Below are positions 16,107 through 17,234 of a stretch of 17,234 nt of DNA, piece after piece (the stretch's first letter is position 1; each line of letters starts with the position of its first letter). The DNA comes from DAOVQB01 sp023128935 (GTDB lineage Bacteria; Eisenbacteria; RBG-16-71-46; CAIMUX01; WJJG01): positions 1 through 17,234 of the forward strand of contig DAOVQB010000089.1 of assembly GCA_030628905.1 (NCBI GenBank). Direction: 5' to 3'. The position numbers and the translations under genes are program-made. The notes under the pieces were generated by a model. It ran no database searches and had not been told where the DNA came from. It was given only the letters and a program-made list of their open reading frames with translations.

Positions 16107-16124
16107 GGGCTCAGCAGTGAGCCC
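16107..16124. promoter_or_regulatory. Perfect 7-bp hairpin GGGCTCA-N4-TGAGCCC
   Basis: Arms at 16107-16113 and 16118-16124 with loop GCAG, in the divergent spacer between the DUF456 gene and the aminopeptidase gene. There is no T-run on either side, so an operator is more likely than a terminator. It shares the core GCTCA-N4-TGAGC with 11452-11465. Confidence 0.35.
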
Positions 16125-16253
16125 TCAATGTCAGCAAGAGACGCGTGCGGACTTCCCCTTGCACTGTCTCAATCAGGAAAGATACGCTGATCGGCCGGCA
16201 TGATCCAGAATCAATCAGCGCATCGAATCTCGGGTGGCGCGAGGCGAGAAGAG

Positions 16254-16263
16254 AAGGAGGAGG
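16254..16263 (+). promoter_or_regulatory. Strong ribosome-binding site of the aminopeptidase gene
   Basis: AAGGAGGAGG ends five bases before GTG 16269 and decides that non-ATG start. TTGCAC (16159-16164) and GATACG (16181-16186) form a weak promoter-like pair upstream. Confidence 0.65.
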
Positions 16264-16268
16264 TTTGA

Positions 16269-17234
16269 GTGAAGCGAGCAGAAGCACTGAAGGAACGAAC
16301 CAGGCGGAAGTCGCGCAAGGCCGATGAGATGATATCCGGAGGCAGCGGACTCAAACGTAAGGTGCCCAAAGCTGGCTCTCTCAAGCGCAAGCCGCCGGAA
16401 CCAGGAAAGACTGGACGCTTGCCGCGCGGGTCTGGTGGGCATGCACGCGGTGATTGGGCCCAAGTCCTGGGCGGGTTCCCGCGCGGGCTGGGCAGGGCGG
16501 CGCAGGTCGCGATTCGGGATGTGATGCGTGTCAAGAAGGCGGAGCGCCTTGTGATTGTCACCAACCCGGAATACGACGTGCTGACGATCTCGGCGGCCTT
16601 GGCGGATGTTGCCATGGGACTGGGGGCCGATACCTCGGTAATCGTTCAACCCCGCCGAACCTCACTGGATCTGGCCTCCGATGCCGTCATTCAGGCCCTG
16701 CGGTCCGGGCCAGACGTGATGGTCTCGATGAGTTCGGCCAAGCTGGGCAAGGATCGCTTTGGGTTGGAGAAGCCGTACATGTACAGGGGCCAAAAGGGTA
16801 AGTGGACACACATCTTCAATGCCCTCATGGGTGTTGGGAAATCACGTGCCTTCTGGTCGCCTGCGGTGACACTCGAGAGCTTCATGCGCACGGTGCCGGT
16901 TGACTACACGCTCATGCGACGACGCGCACGGAAGCTCAAGGTCGCGCTTGATAGGGCTGACCGGGTCCATGTCACCTCCCCTGGCGGTACGGACATCGAG
17001 CTGGGAGTGAGTGGGCGCAAGGGATTCCTGGATGACGGGTCCTTCTCGAAACCCGGAAGTGGGGGCAATCTGCCCGCCGGCGAGACCTACATCTCACCGG
17101 CTCTATATGATGCCGAAGGCGTCCTGGTCTTTGAGGGTTCCCTGGCAGTGGCGGATGGGGGCGATGCATTTGTCCCACGCAAACCAGTAACGGGTGAACT
17201 GCACAAAGGGCGGGCGGTGGGGGTGAGTGGTGGC
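16269..17234 (+). CDS. M29-type (aminopeptidase T-like) metallopeptidase, 3' end outside the window
   Basis: A frame open from GTG 16269 to the last base (322 codons, no stop), so the C-terminus is missing. From about residue 80 it matches the leucyl aminopeptidase/M29-like group (COG2309): VKKAERLVIVTNPE, then ADVAMGLGADTSVIV, GPDVMVSMSS, RADRVHVTSPGGTDIELGVSGRKG and GGNLPAGETYISP. The Glu of NLPAGE (residue 272) corresponds to a metal ligand in that family. The later His and Asp ligands would lie past the window edge, so catalytic competence cannot be judged. The first 60 residues are an unusual Lys/Arg/Pro/Gly-rich extension with two similar blocks, GLKRKVPKAG and SLKRKPPEPG. An internal ATG at 16329 could shorten it, but the strong ribosome-binding site supports the GTG. 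This gene would be overlooked by callers that need both ends. Confidence 0.8.
   Translation, partial: MKRAEALKERTRRKSRKADEMISGGSGLKRKVPKAGSLKRKPPEPGKTGRLPRGSGGHARGDWAQVLGGFPRGLGRAAQVAIRDVMRVKKAERLVIVTNPEYDVLTISAALADVAMGLGADTSVIVQPRRTSLDLASDAVIQALRSGPDVMVSMSSAKLGKDRFGLEKPYMYRGQKGKWTHIFNALMGVGKSRAFWSPAVTLESFMRTVPVDYTLMRRRARKLKVALDRADRVHVTSPGGTDIELGVSGRKGFLDDGSFSKPGSGGNLPAGETYISPALYDAEGVLVFEGSLAVADGGDAFVPRKPVTGELHKGRAVGVSGG

Overview
This is a GC-rich window from a diderm (Gram-negative type) bacterium. The evidence is a TonB-dependent outer-membrane receptor, two predicted outer-membrane beta-barrel proteins and several exported proteins. The sequence alone does not fix the phylum. The pairing of an ADP-forming acyl-CoA synthetase with a DRTGG-domain protein, and the odd SppA fusion, would suit an anaerobic deltaproteobacterial-type or uncultured candidate-phylum lineage, but that is inference. 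I see no rRNA, tRNA, CRISPR array, transposase or integrase.

Layout. (1) 1-2824, plus strand: the 3' part of an ADP-forming acyl-CoA synthetase and a BioD-like/DRTGG protein, with a weak terminator behind them. (2) 3118-8238, plus strand: a tight three-gene operon of TonB-dependent receptor, periplasmic ABC_sub_bind-type binding protein and membrane sensor histidine kinase. No permease, ATPase or response regulator is present. The leader upstream holds several palindromic candidate operator sites. (3) 8239-8426: a convergent intergenic stretch with a 19-bp inverted repeat matching at 18 of 19 positions. (4) 8427-11390, minus strand: trkA-trkH, a potassium uptake system. (5) 11391-11867: a 477-bp divergent spacer with hairpins, a 42-bp G-rich tandem repeat able to form two G-quadruplexes, and a sigma70-like promoter. 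(6) 11868-15566, plus strand: a 907-residue protein fusing an N-terminal barrel-like domain to a complete tandem-S49 SppA peptidase, followed by a stand-alone paralogue of just the barrel-like domain. The paralogue's start region is a threefold 27-bp repeat that copies a ribosome-binding-site/start-like element. (7) 15563-16081, minus strand: a DUF456 membrane protein whose stop codon shares a CTAG with the paralogue's stop. (8) 16269-17234, plus strand: the 5' part of an M29-type (aminopeptidase T-like) metallopeptidase with a GTG start and an unusual basic N-terminal extension.

Working together: the first operon fits energy conservation from acyl-CoA. The second looks like an outer-membrane-to-kinase sensing pathway in which the binding protein reports ligand to the kinase. 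trkA-trkH is a self-contained potassium importer. The barrel-SppA fusion with its barrel-only paralogue is the least explained part of the window and the best candidate for an undescribed envelope proteolysis system.
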